Assembly (NCBI GenBank): GCA_964580305.1
Contig: CAZOKL010000001.1
Span: 7,137-71,136, forward strand
Length of the DNA stretch: 64,000 nt
Direction: 5' to 3'
From: Phocaeicola_A sp964580305
GTDB lineage: Bacteria; Bacteroidota; Bacteroidia; Bacteroidales; Bacteroidaceae
The position numbers and the translations under genes were made by a program. Below, piece by piece: positions 1-8,277 of the stretch. The notes beneath the pieces are model-generated. The model was not told the origin of the DNA, did no database searches, and saw nothing but the letters and a program-made list of their open reading frames with translations. Position 1 is the first letter of the stretch, and every line of letters begins with the position of its first letter.

Positions 1-263
1 GTCCCATCTCTGTGGAGGAGGCACGCAAGGCATTTGCCGAAGGTGAAGGCCTCGTCTTGATGGACGACCCTGCTAATAAGGTCTATCCCATGCCGCTCTT
101 CCTGGCTGGCAAGGATCCGGTCTATGTGGGCCGCATCCGCAAAGACTTGACAGATGAGAACGGACTGACTTTCTGGATTGTGGGTGACCAGATTAAGAAA
201 GGTGCCGCACTGAATGCCGTGCAGATTGCCGAATATCTGATTAAGGTGGGCAACTTGAAATAA
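1..263 (+). CDS. asd: Aspartate-semialdehyde dehydrogenase, C-terminal fragment
   Basis: The gene enters from the left edge (frame begins at base 3) and about 87 codons are visible before the TAA stop. The tail, with DDPANKVYPMPLF, DPVYVGRIRKD and the final GAALNAVQIAEYLI segment, is the C-terminal end of aspartate-semialdehyde dehydrogenase. The enzyme reduces aspartyl phosphate to aspartate semialdehyde in the cytoplasm, the branch point toward lysine/diaminopimelate, threonine and methionine. The catalytic cysteine and NADP-binding domain lie outside the window. A strong hairpin follows 30 bases after the stop. The family call rests on recognition of the conserved tail only. Confidence 0.9.
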   Translation, partial: PISVEEARKAFAEGEGLVLMDDPANKVYPMPLFLAGKDPVYVGRIRKDLTDENGLTFWIVGDQIKKGAALNAVQIAEYLIKVGNLK

Positions 264-292
264 CACTTCTGTGCAAAGCCCTTCATGAATGG

Positions 293-352
293 ATGCGGGC
301 GCAAGCAGACCCCGGTTTACGTGAACCGGTCATGCTTGCGCCCGCATTTTGT
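293..352. terminator. Bidirectional intrinsic terminator between asd and the TetR gene
   Basis: Positions 293-307 and 333-347 are a perfect 15-bp inverted repeat (arm ATGCGGGCGCAAGCA). An inner stem CCGGTT/AACCGG (312-317/324-329) lies in the loop, and a T-rich tail follows on the + strand. It lies between two convergent genes and can serve both. Confidence 0.85.
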
Positions 353-388
353 TTGTTTCGTCAGCATTGGCTATTCGCCAGCAGTGTC

Positions 389-1048
389 TCAGGCTTGAGG
401 CATCTTCACGTTTTCGTTTTTCGCCTTGTGAATGAATTCTTCAATGATTTGAAGGCCCTTGTCCGTGGCGATGCCGCGCAGGAAAGTGAAGAAAATGGCA
501 CGATAGATTTCTGTGATGGGATAGGTCTTATAGATGTCAGATTCTATGCATTTGTCCGTAGTGAGATTGAGCAGGCGGATAAACAGTTCCATGTTCACTT
601 CCGGCTTGAAGATGCCTTGTTTGATGCCCTCGTTGAAATAGTCCACCGCGTGGTTGAGATTTTCAACGCGTTTGTCGCGTAGGGGTGACATCACGCTGGG
701 ATATTTCTTCAAGTCTTCGAAAAAGACCGGGTTGATATGCGGCAGCATTTCAATGGTGTACTGGTAGTGATGCAGCACAATCTCCAGCACGTTGGATTGG
801 GAGAGGTTCAGTTGCTGCATGTATTCATTCCGTTTCTCATGTTCGCGCTTGATGCATTGCATGAGTAAAGTTTCCTTATCCTTGAAGATTTCATAGAGTG
901 TTCTTTTGGAGATGGACAGTGTCTTGGCTATGTCGTCCATTCTCACTTGTTTGATACCCTGTTTGTAGAACAAGTCTATGGTAACTTCAAGGATTTTCTC
1001 CTCTAACTCCGGCTTGGCGATGTGCCCTTTCACGTACTTATTGGCCAT
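389..1048 (-). CDS. TetR/AcrR family transcriptional regulator
   Basis: The 219-residue protein begins MANKYVKGHIAKPELEEKIL and has a typical TetR N-terminal DNA-binding domain: helix, then the helix-turn-helix MDDIAKTLSISKRTLYEIF and the conserved K-x-TLL tail, roughly residues 14-62. The remainder is an all-helical ligand/dimerisation domain with no identifiable ligand. I chose the internal ATG at 1048 because the upstream extension (22 residues) is asparagine-rich and unlike the family, while TetR proteins normally begin just before helix 1. Its target is unknown. The lysO-like pair on the same strand upstream is separated by about 330 bases that include a 22-bp repeat array, so it is not an obvious operon partner. 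Confidence 0.85.
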   Translation of the reverse strand: MANKYVKGHIAKPELEEKILEVTIDLFYKQGIKQVRMDDIAKTLSISKRTLYEIFKDKETLLMQCIKREHEKRNEYMQQLNLSQSNVLEIVLHHYQYTIEMLPHINPVFFEDLKKYPSVMSPLRDKRVENLNHAVDYFNEGIKQGIFKPEVNMELFIRLLNLTTDKCIESDIYKTYPITEIYRAIFFTFLRGIATDKGLQIIEEFIHKAKNENVKMPQA

Positions 1049-1237
1049 AGCATTATTTTTATTTAGCAAAGATGTGGGAAAACCATTTATATTTAAAGAG
1101 TTTTCCTTGTGCAAGTTTTCCTTTTTATAGAATATTAATATATAGGTAGAACTTTTTAGAAAAAGAAGTTCACGATGGGGCGTTTTTTCAGTCCGGACAA
1201 TACGGTGGTTTCCGCCCGCTTTTCATCCGGGCCGGGA

Positions 1238-1325
1238 AGCTATAAAGGGCGGCCGTAAGCCGGATAGAGGGTAGACAAGGACGGAAAGGAGGGTAAGCGG
1301 GAGCGGAGTAGAGGGCAGGCAAGCA
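1238..1325 (+). repeat. 22-bp repeat array A (four units)
   Basis: Four contiguous 22-base units start at 1238, 1260, 1282 and 1304, with a decayed fifth at 1326. The best units read CGGAAAGGAGGGTAAGCGGG and CGGAGTAGAGGGCAGGCAAG (first 20 bases). The array sits about 190 bases upstream of the TetR start and 50 bases beyond the lysO C-terminal-half stop. The rest of the 1049-1375 spacer is A/T-rich near the TetR gene and holds a weak -7-like CATCTTTG on the minus strand near 1067-1074. The array is one of seven such arrays in the window, all in the same orientation. Confidence 0.85.
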
Positions 1326-1375
1326 CCGAGTTAAGTCCGTGCTATGTTCTTGTTTATGAGTGTGTTTCTGCCATC

Positions 1376-1975
1376 TTAGAAACTGCACAGAAAAGTGACC
1401 AGAAACGGCACGCTGAAGTCCACCGCAAAACCGTGGTAGATGGACACCACGGCCATTTCCTTGCCGCATGTGCGGGTGATGATGGGCAGTGTCGTGTCGG
1501 CTGTGGTGGCACCGCCCGCAGCGATGGGAGCCAGGCGGCCAAACCAGCGTACCAATAGCGGAGCACAGAGCAGCGTGATGAGTTCACGGATGATGTTCGA
1601 GAGCAATGCGACGGTGCCCAGCTCGGGCCCTTTGCTTCCGGTGATGAGTATGCTTGAGAGCGAGTAGTAGCCGAAGCCTGCCCCCACGGCCATACCCTCA
1701 CTTGCCGTGTGTGGCGTGAGCAGGGAGACTGCTGCGCTGCCAGTCAGTGTGCCCATGATGGTGCAGAGCGGCAGGAGTGCCAGTCCGGGATTCAGGCTGC
1801 GGAAGCGGGCGATGGTTGCCGGGTCGTGCCCCACGCTGAACCCCACGCAACACATCAGGGCACAGAGCGCGGCAAAGCTGACGTCAGACAGTGGTAGTCC
1901 GTCGGGCAGGCCGCACAGCCGTCCGCCCGCAATGCCCAGCAGGAAGAAGCCGACAATGACCAGACTGCCTTTCAT
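1376..1975 (-). CDS. LysO-type (DUF340) lysine exporter, C-terminal half
   Basis: The 199-residue membrane protein begins MKGSLVIVGFFLLGIAGG and has six or so hydrophobic segments. In the middle lies the glycine/serine-rich stretch GAGFGYYSLSSILITGSKG, with GTVALLSNIIRELITLL after it, characteristic of the LysO/DUF340 exporter family. E. coli LysO, an inner-membrane L-lysine exporter, is a single chain of about 300 residues. Here its two halves are separate genes. The start ATG overlaps the stop of the upstream half (ATGA at 1972-1975), implying translational coupling and a two-subunit complex. The substrate is inferred from the family and not shown by the sequence. Confidence 0.85.
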   Translation of the reverse strand: MKGSLVIVGFFLLGIAGGRLCGLPDGLPLSDVSFAALCALMCCVGFSVGHDPATIARFRSLNPGLALLPLCTIMGTLTGSAAVSLLTPHTASEGMAVGAGFGYYSLSSILITGSKGPELGTVALLSNIIRELITLLCAPLLVRWFGRLAPIAAGGATTADTTLPIITRTCGKEMAVVSIYHGFAVDFSVPFLVTFLCSF

Positions 1976-2256
1976 GAGTGCCCTCCTTTCTTTTTTCTGT
2001 GCAGGGTGATTTTCCATAACCCCCATGCTGCCAGCACGCTGCCCAGCGTTCCACCCACGGAGAGGACAAGCGCTTCGCCTCCCAAGTGCGGCAGGGCTTC
2101 GAGGAGCCGACGGTTGCTCCCCACTTCCCAACCCAGCAGGAAGAGCAGGGTCCAAATGAGCACGGTGATGACCTGCGACACACCCCGCACGGCATGTCGG
2201 CGCAATACGTATCCGGCTGCGATGCCGGCCAGCATGAATCCGATGACAATGGACAT
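1972..2256 (-). CDS. LysO-type (DUF340) lysine exporter, N-terminal half
   Basis: The 94-residue protein has three hydrophobic segments starting MSIVIGFMLAGIAAGYVLRR, then LIWTLLFLLGWEVGSNRRLL, and a basic end. This matches the N-terminal DUF340 part of LysO. I chose the ATG at 2256 rather than the one at 2316: it places the first membrane segment at the N-terminus and leaves a short leader behind the -7 box at 2278-2285. It is the first gene of a two-gene unit with the C-terminal half (4-base overlap). The asd gene of the lysine pathway lies 1.7 kb away, but on the other strand. Confidence 0.8.
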   Translation of the reverse strand: MSIVIGFMLAGIAAGYVLRRHAVRGVSQVITVLIWTLLFLLGWEVGSNRRLLEALPHLGGEALVLSVGGTLGSVLAAWGLWKITLHRKKKGGHS

Positions 2257-2277
2257 AAGTGTTTGTTTTGCGAGGCG

Positions 2278-2285
2278 CAAAAATA
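2278..2285 (-). promoter_or_regulatory. Predicted -7 box for the lysO-like pair
   Basis: On the minus strand this reads TATTTTTG, a full match to the Bacteroidetes -7 consensus TAnnTTTG, 22 bases before the chosen start at 2256. No good -33 TTTG is visible at 19-21 bases upstream. Confidence 0.45.
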
Positions 2286-2601
2286 CGTTTTTTTCTTTAA
2301 CCTGAAGTGTTCGCACAGCCTCTGTCAGCCGGATTCCGGATGCGGCATGTCAGAAAAGATGTGAGGTTAACTAATATTAACCAGTCGGGGTGCGTCTTTT
2401 GTGCATAAATGTTTATTTTTGAATAAATACAGGGAAAGTTTGTCCCTTTGTTTGAGTACTATACATAAGTTTAGGAAGAATGAAAAGAATCGCACTTCTC
2501 TCACCGATGTTTCCCGCAGATGTCTGCCGTGTCGGGGAACTTTCTATGCACTTCCCTTCTTTTTGTCTGCGAGTTTATTCATCTCTTAATATTCTATTAT
2601 T
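2286..2601. other. Divergent spacer between lysO-like gene and outer-membrane protein gene
   Basis: No gene is supported here. Visible elements are a short inverted repeat GTTAA-N6-TTAAC at 2366-2381 and a + strand TATTTTTG at 2414-2421 inside the small palindrome TTTATT-TTTG-AATAAA. The latter could be the -7 box of the outer-membrane protein gene, with a leader of about 170 bases. Neither has a convincing -33 partner. Confidence 0.4.
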
Positions 2602-3105
2602 ATGAAAAGGTTATTTTTGGCACTCTGTCTTTGCGTGATGGCCGTGTGTGCCGGTGCACAGAATTTCACTGTGTGGTATGGAATGAATTTGTCCAGGGTC
2701 TCCTCCGATTCTGACTCGAAGATGAAATTCCTGAATTTTGGTTTGGAATATGCGGAATCCTTCGCCGAGTCGTTTGGTTGGGGCGCAGGTGCGGCCTATG
2801 TGACCAAGGGTTTTGATGGCTGGAGTCCGGGCTTCATCCAGCTCGATGCAAACTTTCGCTGGAACTTCTATCAGAATGCTGGCTACAAGGTGAGCCTTTT
2901 GGCTGGCCCGTACTTGGGTTTCATGGTGCTCGATGATGATATGAAAGGCACCAACACCGCAGACTTCGGTGTTGGCGTCGGTGCAATGGGCACTTATCGT
3001 GACTTCTCCCTGAAGTTGGGCTATGAGTTTGGTTTGACCAATAGTCTTGAAGACCGGAATAGCAAGTTGCGCGATTTTTACATCCGTCTGGGATACAGCT
3101 TTTAG
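2602..3105 (+). CDS. Small outer-membrane beta-barrel protein (PorT/OmpA-like barrel family)
   Basis: The 167-residue protein has a clear signal peptide, MKRLFLALCLCVMAVCAGAQ, cleaved after AGA or AQ. The rest is alternating hydrophobic/polar strands rich in glycine and aromatic residues (GWGAGAAYVTKGFDGW, DANFRWNFYQNAGYKVSLL) and ends DFYIRLGYSF, a terminal strand finishing on phenylalanine as outer-membrane barrels do. The length fits an eight-strand barrel. No enzymatic motif or peptidoglycan-binding domain is present, so the role is unknown. It is followed by a hairpin terminator and stands alone. Confidence 0.75.
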   Translation: MKRLFLALCLCVMAVCAGAQNFTVWYGMNLSRVSSDSDSKMKFLNFGLEYAESFAESFGWGAGAAYVTKGFDGWSPGFIQLDANFRWNFYQNAGYKVSLLAGPYLGFMVLDDDMKGTNTADFGVGVGAMGTYRDFSLKLGYEFGLTNSLEDRNSKLRDFYIRLGYSF

Positions 3106-3112
3106 TAAATTG

Positions 3113-3149
3113 AGCATGGATAATGGACAATTATCCATGCTTAACTTTT
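3113..3149 (+). terminator. Intrinsic terminator after the outer-membrane protein gene
   Basis: An 11-bp inverted repeat (arm AGCATGGATAA at 3113-3123, partner at 3131-3141) is followed by TAACTTTTT, only 8 bases after the stop at 3105 and 10 bases before the rnhB start. Confidence 0.7.
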
Positions 3150-3158
3150 TATTATCTT

Positions 3159-3761
3159 ATGTTGTTACCTTATTTGAATAAAGGTCTTGTGGAGGCCGGA
3201 TGCGATGAGGCCGGGCGTGGATGCCTGGCAGGAGCCGTGTATGCAGCAGCGGTCATTCTGCCTCCCGACTTTCAAAACGAGTGGCTCAACGATTCCAAGC
3301 AGCTCAGCGAACGTCGGCGCTATGCCCTGCGTGAGATCATTGAACACGAAGCCATAGCTTGGGGCGTGGGCGTGGTGACGCCCGAGGAAATCGACGAAAT
3401 CAACATCTTGCGCGCTTCTTTCCTGGCCATGCATCGCGCTGTCGATGTCCTGAAAGTGCGTCCCGAACATCTGCTCATTGACGGCAATCGCTTCACACCC
3501 TATGGTGACACGCCTTACACCACGGTGGTGAAGGGCGACGGTAAATACATGGCCATTGCTGCGGCCTCCATCCTGGCAAAGACCTACCGCGACGACTATA
3601 TGAACCGCCTGCATGTCGAATATCCCGTCTATGGCTGGGACGGCAACAAGGGCTATCCTACGAAAGCTCACCGCGAGGCCATCCGTCGCTATGGCGTTTC
3701 GCCCTACCATCGCCGCACATTCAATCTCCTGGGCGATGCACAGCTGTCATTGGGTTTCTGA
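3159..3761 (+). CDS. rnhB: Ribonuclease HII
   Basis: The 200-residue cytoplasmic enzyme removes RNA from RNA-DNA hybrids, including single misincorporated ribonucleotides. The diagnostic RNase HII motif DEAGRG is at residues 16-21, followed by GAVYAAAVILP and DSKQLSERRR. The further acidic residues LLIDGN and SILAKTYRD complete the active site, and GYPTKAHREAIRRYG is the conserved C-terminal block. The ATG at 3159 gives the usual short N-terminus. An in-frame ATG at 3123 would lie inside the preceding terminator hairpin and is unlikely. Confidence 0.95.
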   Translation: MLLPYLNKGLVEAGCDEAGRGCLAGAVYAAAVILPPDFQNEWLNDSKQLSERRRYALREIIEHEAIAWGVGVVTPEEIDEINILRASFLAMHRAVDVLKVRPEHLLIDGNRFTPYGDTPYTTVVKGDGKYMAIAAASILAKTYRDDYMNRLHVEYPVYGWDGNKGYPTKAHREAIRRYGVSPYHRRTFNLLGDAQLSLGF

Positions 3762-3832
3762 CACCGTTTTCTCCGGGTCGATGTCGAGAGGCGGACGAAT
3801 TGTTCTTTTGGGCGTATTTTCTTTCTTTCATT

Positions 3833-3865
3833 CTTGTAATTATTACGGATAAATATTTAAATTTG
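3833..3865 (+). promoter_or_regulatory. Predicted promoter of cydAB
   Basis: A -33-like CTTG at 3833-3836 is separated by 21 bases from TAAATTTG at 3858-3865, an exact Bacteroidetes -7 box. The leader to the cydA ATG at 3900 would be about 28 bases. No operator is recognisable. Confidence 0.65.
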
Positions 3866-3899
3866 TTCTAATGAAGTTTAACCCAAATCTCTCATAAAC

Positions 3900-5471
3900 A
3901 TGTTAGAACAAATCAACGCATCACTCATCGACTGGTCGCGGGCACAGTTCGCTCTGACAGCGATGTTCCACTGGCTCTTTGTGCCGCTCACGTTGGGGCT
4001 GGCTCTGCTGATGGGCATCATGGAAACGCTCTATGTCACTACGGGCAAGGAGCACTGGAAACGCTACACGAAGTTCTGGATGAAGATTTTCGGTATTAAT
4101 TTCGTCATCGGCGTAGCCACGGGACTGATTCTGGAGTTCGAGTTCGGAACAAACTGGAGTAACTACTCGTGGTTCGTGGGCGACATCTTCGGTGCACCGC
4201 TGGCCATTGAAGGCATTCTTGCCTTCTTTCTTGAAGCCACGTTTGTGGCTGTCATGTTCTTTGGTTGGGGCCGTGTGAGCAAACGTTTCCACCTCGTGTC
4301 CACTTGGCTTACGGGCGTGGGCGCCGCCATCTCGGCCTGGTGGATTCTGGTAGCCAACTCGTGGATGCAGCATCCCGTGGGCATGACGTTCAATCCCGAC
4401 ACGATGCGCAATGAGATGCAGGCGGTCGGAAGTTTCTGGGAAGTGGCTTTCTCCGACGTGGCTGTCGTCAAATATCTGCACACCGTGCTGAGCTGTTGGG
4501 TGCTGGGTGCTGTGTTTGTGGTGGGCATTGCATGCTGGTATTTGCTCAAGAAGCGTCATGAGCAGATGGCACTTTCGAGCATCAGGATTGCCGCCATTTT
4601 CGGTCTCTTTTCTTCACTGATTGTGGCCATGACGGGCGATACATCGGCCTACAAGGTGGCTCAGACACAACCCATGAAGCTCGCTGCCATCGAGGGACTC
4701 TATGAAGGAGGCACACAGCAAGGACTTACGGTCATCGGTCTGCTCAATCCGTCGAAAGAGCGTCATGACGACGGTGTCGAGCCATTTCTTTTTGAGTGGA
4801 AAATGCCATACGTTCTCTCATTTCTGGCCACGCGCGACCTGGACGGCTATGTGCCGGGCATTAATGACATCATTGCGGGTGGTTACACGCAGCCTGACGG
4901 CACCACCGCTCTTTCGGCAACTGAAAAGATGAACAAAGGACGTCAGGCACTCGAGATTCTCGATGCCTATCGCCTGTTGAAACAAAGCGGTGACGAACAG
5001 ACGGCAGCCGAGTTGCTGCCTCGTCTGGAACACAATGTGAAATATATGGGCTATGGTTATGTTGACGATGCTGCACAACTGGTGCCCAATGTGCCGCTCA
5101 ACTTTTATGCTTTCCGCGTCATGGTGGGATTGGGATGTTACTTCATTCTCTTTTTTGCTGTCATCTTATTCCTTATATATAAGAAGCGCATGGCAAATGT
5201 GCGCTGGATGCAGTGGGTAGGACTGTGGACCATCCCCTTGGCCTACATTGCCGGTCAGGCCGGTTGGATTGTGGCCGAAGTCGGCCGTCAGCCATGGGCC
5301 ATTCAGGACTTGCTTCCGGTGAATGCCGCCGTTTCGGCCGTACCCGTTGAATCAGTTCGCACCACGTTTTTTCTTTTCTTTGTGGTGTTTACCGTGGTGT
5401 TGGCCGCAGGCATCGGCATCACGTTGCGCATCATCAAGAAAGGGCCGGAGCAGTTGACAACTCAGAATTGA
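3900..5471 (+). CDS. cydA: Cytochrome bd ubiquinol/menaquinol oxidase subunit I
   Basis: The 523-residue integral inner-membrane protein carries the haem groups and quinol site of cytochrome bd oxidase, which reduces oxygen to water at high affinity. It starts MLEQINASLIDWSRAQFALT. His24 in AMFHWLFVP is the expected N-terminal haem ligand. The segment GRQPW (462-466) is a family hallmark. Between about residues 250 and 370 lies the long hydrophilic Q-loop region. In a gut anaerobe the complex scavenges oxygen. It forms an operon with cydB 73 bases downstream. Only these two genes are present; I see no small third subunit. Confidence 0.97.
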   Translation: MLEQINASLIDWSRAQFALTAMFHWLFVPLTLGLALLMGIMETLYVTTGKEHWKRYTKFWMKIFGINFVIGVATGLILEFEFGTNWSNYSWFVGDIFGAPLAIEGILAFFLEATFVAVMFFGWGRVSKRFHLVSTWLTGVGAAISAWWILVANSWMQHPVGMTFNPDTMRNEMQAVGSFWEVAFSDVAVVKYLHTVLSCWVLGAVFVVGIACWYLLKKRHEQMALSSIRIAAIFGLFSSLIVAMTGDTSAYKVAQTQPMKLAAIEGLYEGGTQQGLTVIGLLNPSKERHDDGVEPFLFEWKMPYVLSFLATRDLDGYVPGINDIIAGGYTQPDGTTALSATEKMNKGRQALEILDAYRLLKQSGDEQTAAELLPRLEHNVKYMGYGYVDDAAQLVPNVPLNFYAFRVMVGLGCYFILFFAVILFLIYKKRMANVRWMQWVGLWTIPLAYIAGQAGWIVAEVGRQPWAIQDLLPVNAAVSAVPVESVRTTFFLFFVVFTVVLAAGIGITLRIIKKGPEQLTTQN

Positions 5472-5544
5472 TTATTGGCATTCTTGCTCCCGTGCCATTA
5501 TTTACATTACTATCTATAACTTAATTGTCAATTAAACAAGTCAC

Positions 5545-6693
5545 ATGGAAACATATAGCTGTTTACAACATTATTGGTGGTTCCTCATCTCGCTGTTGGG
5601 TGGACTGCTGGTGTTCCTGCTTTTCGTGCAAGGTGGAAACTCGTTGCTCTTCCAGTTGGGCAAGACCGACGAAGAGCGCTCCTTGCTTATCAATGCCACC
5701 GGACGTAAGTGGGAGTTCACCTTCACCACATTGGTGACGTTTGGAGGTGCTTTTTTCGCATCTTTTCCGTTGTTTTATAGCACCAGCTTTGGCGGTGCCT
5801 ATTGGGCATGGATGCTTATCCTTTTTTCGTTTGTGTTGCAAGCCGTGTCTTATGAGTTTCAGTCAAACATGAGTAGTCTGCTTGGCAAGAGGGTCTACCA
5901 GAGTTTCCTCGTGTTCAACGGCATTCTCGGTCCGCTGCTTCTTGGTGCGGCTGTGGCCACTTTCTTCACCGGCTCGAATTTTGTGGTGGACAAGGGTAAC
6001 ATGAGCGACTTATCCATGCCTGTTATCAGCCGTTGGGCCAACAGCTGGCATGGTATTGACATTCTGTTTAACATCTGGAATTGGGTGCTCGGCATTGCAG
6101 TCTATTATCTTTCACGAGTGTTGGGAGGTCTCTACTTCCTGAACCGTATTGGCGACAATACGCTTCTTGACCGTTGTCGCCGCCGTTTGTTTGGTGACGC
6201 GTTGGCATTCCTCGTGTTCTTCTTGGCTTTTCTTGTCTGCATCATGGTGAGTGACGGCTTTGCAGTCAATCCTGTGACGCAGGAAATCTACATGGAACCT
6301 TTCAAGTATTTGAACAACTTCCTTGCCATGCCGGTTGTGCTGGCTGTTTTTCTGGTGGGTGTGGTGCTTGTGCTGGTTGGTATGGGCAAAGGCGTGTTTT
6401 CCGCAACTCCCCGTCGTGGCATTTGGTTTGCCGGCATAGGCACGGTGCTCACGGTGATGGCGCTGCTGCTTTGTGTCGGTTGGAACAACACCGCATACTA
6501 TCCTTCACTCGTCGATTTGCAAAGTTCGCTCACCATTGCTAACAGTTCGTCCAGTCCTTTCACGCTTGAGGTGATGGCTTATGTTTCCATCCTAATCCCC
6601 TTTGTGCTTGCCTACATTATTTATGCCTGGCGTGCCTTGGAGCGGAAACCAATCACCCGTGAGGAACTGAAGAATGACGATCATGCCTATTGA
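5545..6693 (+). CDS. cydB: Cytochrome bd oxidase subunit II
   Basis: The 382-residue polytopic membrane protein begins METYSCLQHYWWFLISLLGG and is the partner of CydA. Its features fit CydB of the Bacteroidetes type: about eight to nine membrane spans, the early FVQGGNSLLF segment in place of the FDLGVG region seen in proteobacteria, GRKWEFTFTTLVTFGGAFFASFP in the second span, and NSWHGIDILFNIWNW in the middle. The protein ends in a short charged tail. The gene lies 73 bases after cydA on the same transcript and is closed by the hairpin at 6727. Confidence 0.95.
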   Translation: METYSCLQHYWWFLISLLGGLLVFLLFVQGGNSLLFQLGKTDEERSLLINATGRKWEFTFTTLVTFGGAFFASFPLFYSTSFGGAYWAWMLILFSFVLQAVSYEFQSNMSSLLGKRVYQSFLVFNGILGPLLLGAAVATFFTGSNFVVDKGNMSDLSMPVISRWANSWHGIDILFNIWNWVLGIAVYYLSRVLGGLYFLNRIGDNTLLDRCRRRLFGDALAFLVFFLAFLVCIMVSDGFAVNPVTQEIYMEPFKYLNNFLAMPVVLAVFLVGVVLVLVGMGKGVFSATPRRGIWFAGIGTVLTVMALLLCVGWNNTAYYPSLVDLQSSLTIANSSSSPFTLEVMAYVSILIPFVLAYIIYAWRALERKPITREELKNDDHAY

Positions 6694-6726
6694 CGGCTGA
6701 ACGCTTGCGCATTATCCAATACAATT

Positions 6727-6785
6727 ATGGGACTATATCAAAGCTCAAATTAATAATCTGTGTTTTGATGTAGTCCCATTACTTT
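6727..6785. terminator. Bidirectional terminator between cydB and the GH105 gene
   Basis: A 16-bp stem with one G-T pair (6727-6742 with 6764-6779; outer arm ATGGGACTA/TAGTCCCAT) has a 21-base A/T-rich loop. It lies between two convergent genes. The tails are only moderately T-rich. Confidence 0.65.
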
Positions 6786-6847
6786 GTCAATGCTCGTGGG
6801 TCAGCCCCGTATCACCACCATATAATTGCCATTGATGTAAGGAACGG

Positions 6848-8218
6848 CTATTTAGCTTGACGTTGCATATCTTCATATTCCACGGAGGCCATGATAAACG
6901 TGCCGATGGCCTTGCCTTCATTTTCCACCACCGTCACGTCTTTGCCACAGAGATAGTAGTTCGCCGTGCCTGTGCGTGACGGGTTATTCTTTGGCCCCAG
7001 ACCAGCTGAGGCACATACCTGTATGATGTCGGTCTTGCCTTCCTGCTCGCGGATGAATGTATTCAGCAAGCCCTGGTAGGCTTTTTCGGCCACAGGCATG
7101 TAAGTGGCTTTGTCGAGCAACCCCAAACGTATACCTTTCAAAAAGGCATAAGTGAAGATGCTTGAAGCTGAAGCCTCGAGATAGTTGGCGTTGGTGCCTA
7201 CATTGTAAGTCTGTCCGTCGACAGTGTCACCCTCACCGTCACCTTTCATCGTGGCATCATATTGCAACAACTGATACCACACACCGCTTTCCTGATCCTG
7301 CCAGCGAGCCACTCCGGCTGCCACTTGTTGCAGGATGCTGTCAACGGCAGCCTGGTCTGGATGTTCCTTCGGCATGAACTCAAGCACGTCGACCAATGCG
7401 GCAAAATACCAACCCATGCCCCGTGCCCAGAACTCCTTGCTGCATCCCTTGAAGGGCTCCTCCAGGTTGGCCCAGAAAGAATCGGGAGCATCTGGCGTGG
7501 CTGACCATGCATGATAGTTCAGCTGTTTCTCAGGGTTGTAAGTAAAGCGATGGATGGTTTTGAACTGCAGAGCAATGTCGCTCCAGCTCTCCGCATTGTT
7601 CTCCACGCTGTCGGTTCCAAACATGTGTTGCCACTGTGCATAGATGGGCGAACCCATGAAAAGTCCGTCGAGCCACATTTGGTTGGGATAAATAGCCTTA
7701 TGATAGAATCCACCGGCACCGGGCAGTTCTTTGGCGATGCGCTGGTGATTGTACTTGAGCGTGTTGCGGATGAGAGTTGCGGCGTTACGATAACGTTCGG
7801 CGTCGACCGTATTTCCCTTGCGCATCTCCTCTTTGTAGAGAGTGAAATAGATGTTGCCTGCAGGGAGGTCATCAATGTTGCTCGGGCGGAGGGCCGATGT
7901 GCCTTTCTTGTTAAGTATCATCGAGCCGTCAGCGTTGGTGTTGTAGTCGGCAAATGCCTTGACGGCATCATAATATTCTGTTCTCTCGGGATACATAGTC
8001 CATGCTTTCAGAACGGCATTGGCCACGAGGCCTGACACATAGTCCCAACCTGTGCTATCGAGCTTGGCCTGATAATGACGGTTACAATAAAAGTTACCCA
8101 AACCGTGCGACTCTACCATGCGCTGCGAATAGGGCGCAGGCATCTCCCGCTTTTCCGAAATGCATGCTCCGAGCAGCAGGAAAAAGAGAAGTAAGTAAAC
8201 GACGTACTTTTTTTTCAT
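6848..8218 (-). CDS. GH105 unsaturated rhamnogalacturonyl hydrolase, lipoprotein
   Basis: The 456-residue protein has a lipoprotein signal MKKKYVVYLLLFFLLLGAC (lipidated Cys19). The rest is an (alpha/alpha)6 barrel of glycoside hydrolase family 88/105. NQMWLDGLFMGSPIYAQW holds the aspartate corresponding to the catalytic Asp of YteR. FWARGMGWYFAALVDVLEFMP and the C-terminal GTGTANYYLCG-like block (around SRTGTANYYLCGKDV) are family hallmarks. These enzymes release the 4,5-unsaturated uronic acid left by pectate or rhamnogalacturonan lyases, so the role fits the pectin locus 10 kb away. The ATG at 8218 is chosen because it opens the signal peptide; the longer frame to 8281 has none. It lies 59 bases after the PAP2 gene and may be co-transcribed. 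Confidence 0.9.
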   Translation of the reverse strand: MKKKYVVYLLLFFLLLGACISEKREMPAPYSQRMVESHGLGNFYCNRHYQAKLDSTGWDYVSGLVANAVLKAWTMYPERTEYYDAVKAFADYNTNADGSMILNKKGTSALRPSNIDDLPAGNIYFTLYKEEMRKGNTVDAERYRNAATLIRNTLKYNHQRIAKELPGAGGFYHKAIYPNQMWLDGLFMGSPIYAQWQHMFGTDSVENNAESWSDIALQFKTIHRFTYNPEKQLNYHAWSATPDAPDSFWANLEEPFKGCSKEFWARGMGWYFAALVDVLEFMPKEHPDQAAVDSILQQVAAGVARWQDQESGVWYQLLQYDATMKGDGEGDTVDGQTYNVGTNANYLEASASSIFTYAFLKGIRLGLLDKATYMPVAEKAYQGLLNTFIREQEGKTDIIQVCASAGLGPKNNPSRTGTANYYLCGKDVTVVENEGKAIGTFIMASVEYEDMQRQAK

Positions 8219-8277
8219 AGTGTTATGGATTTGAAGTTTAAAATGTGTCAGTTTATTGGATGTCAATTTATAAAAGG

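Noticed and set aside
6727..6779. TAGTCCCAT in the cydB terminator as a further pectin-regulator half-site
   Set aside because: It is part of the terminator stem, differs from TAGTCCACC, and has no -7 box at the required distance.
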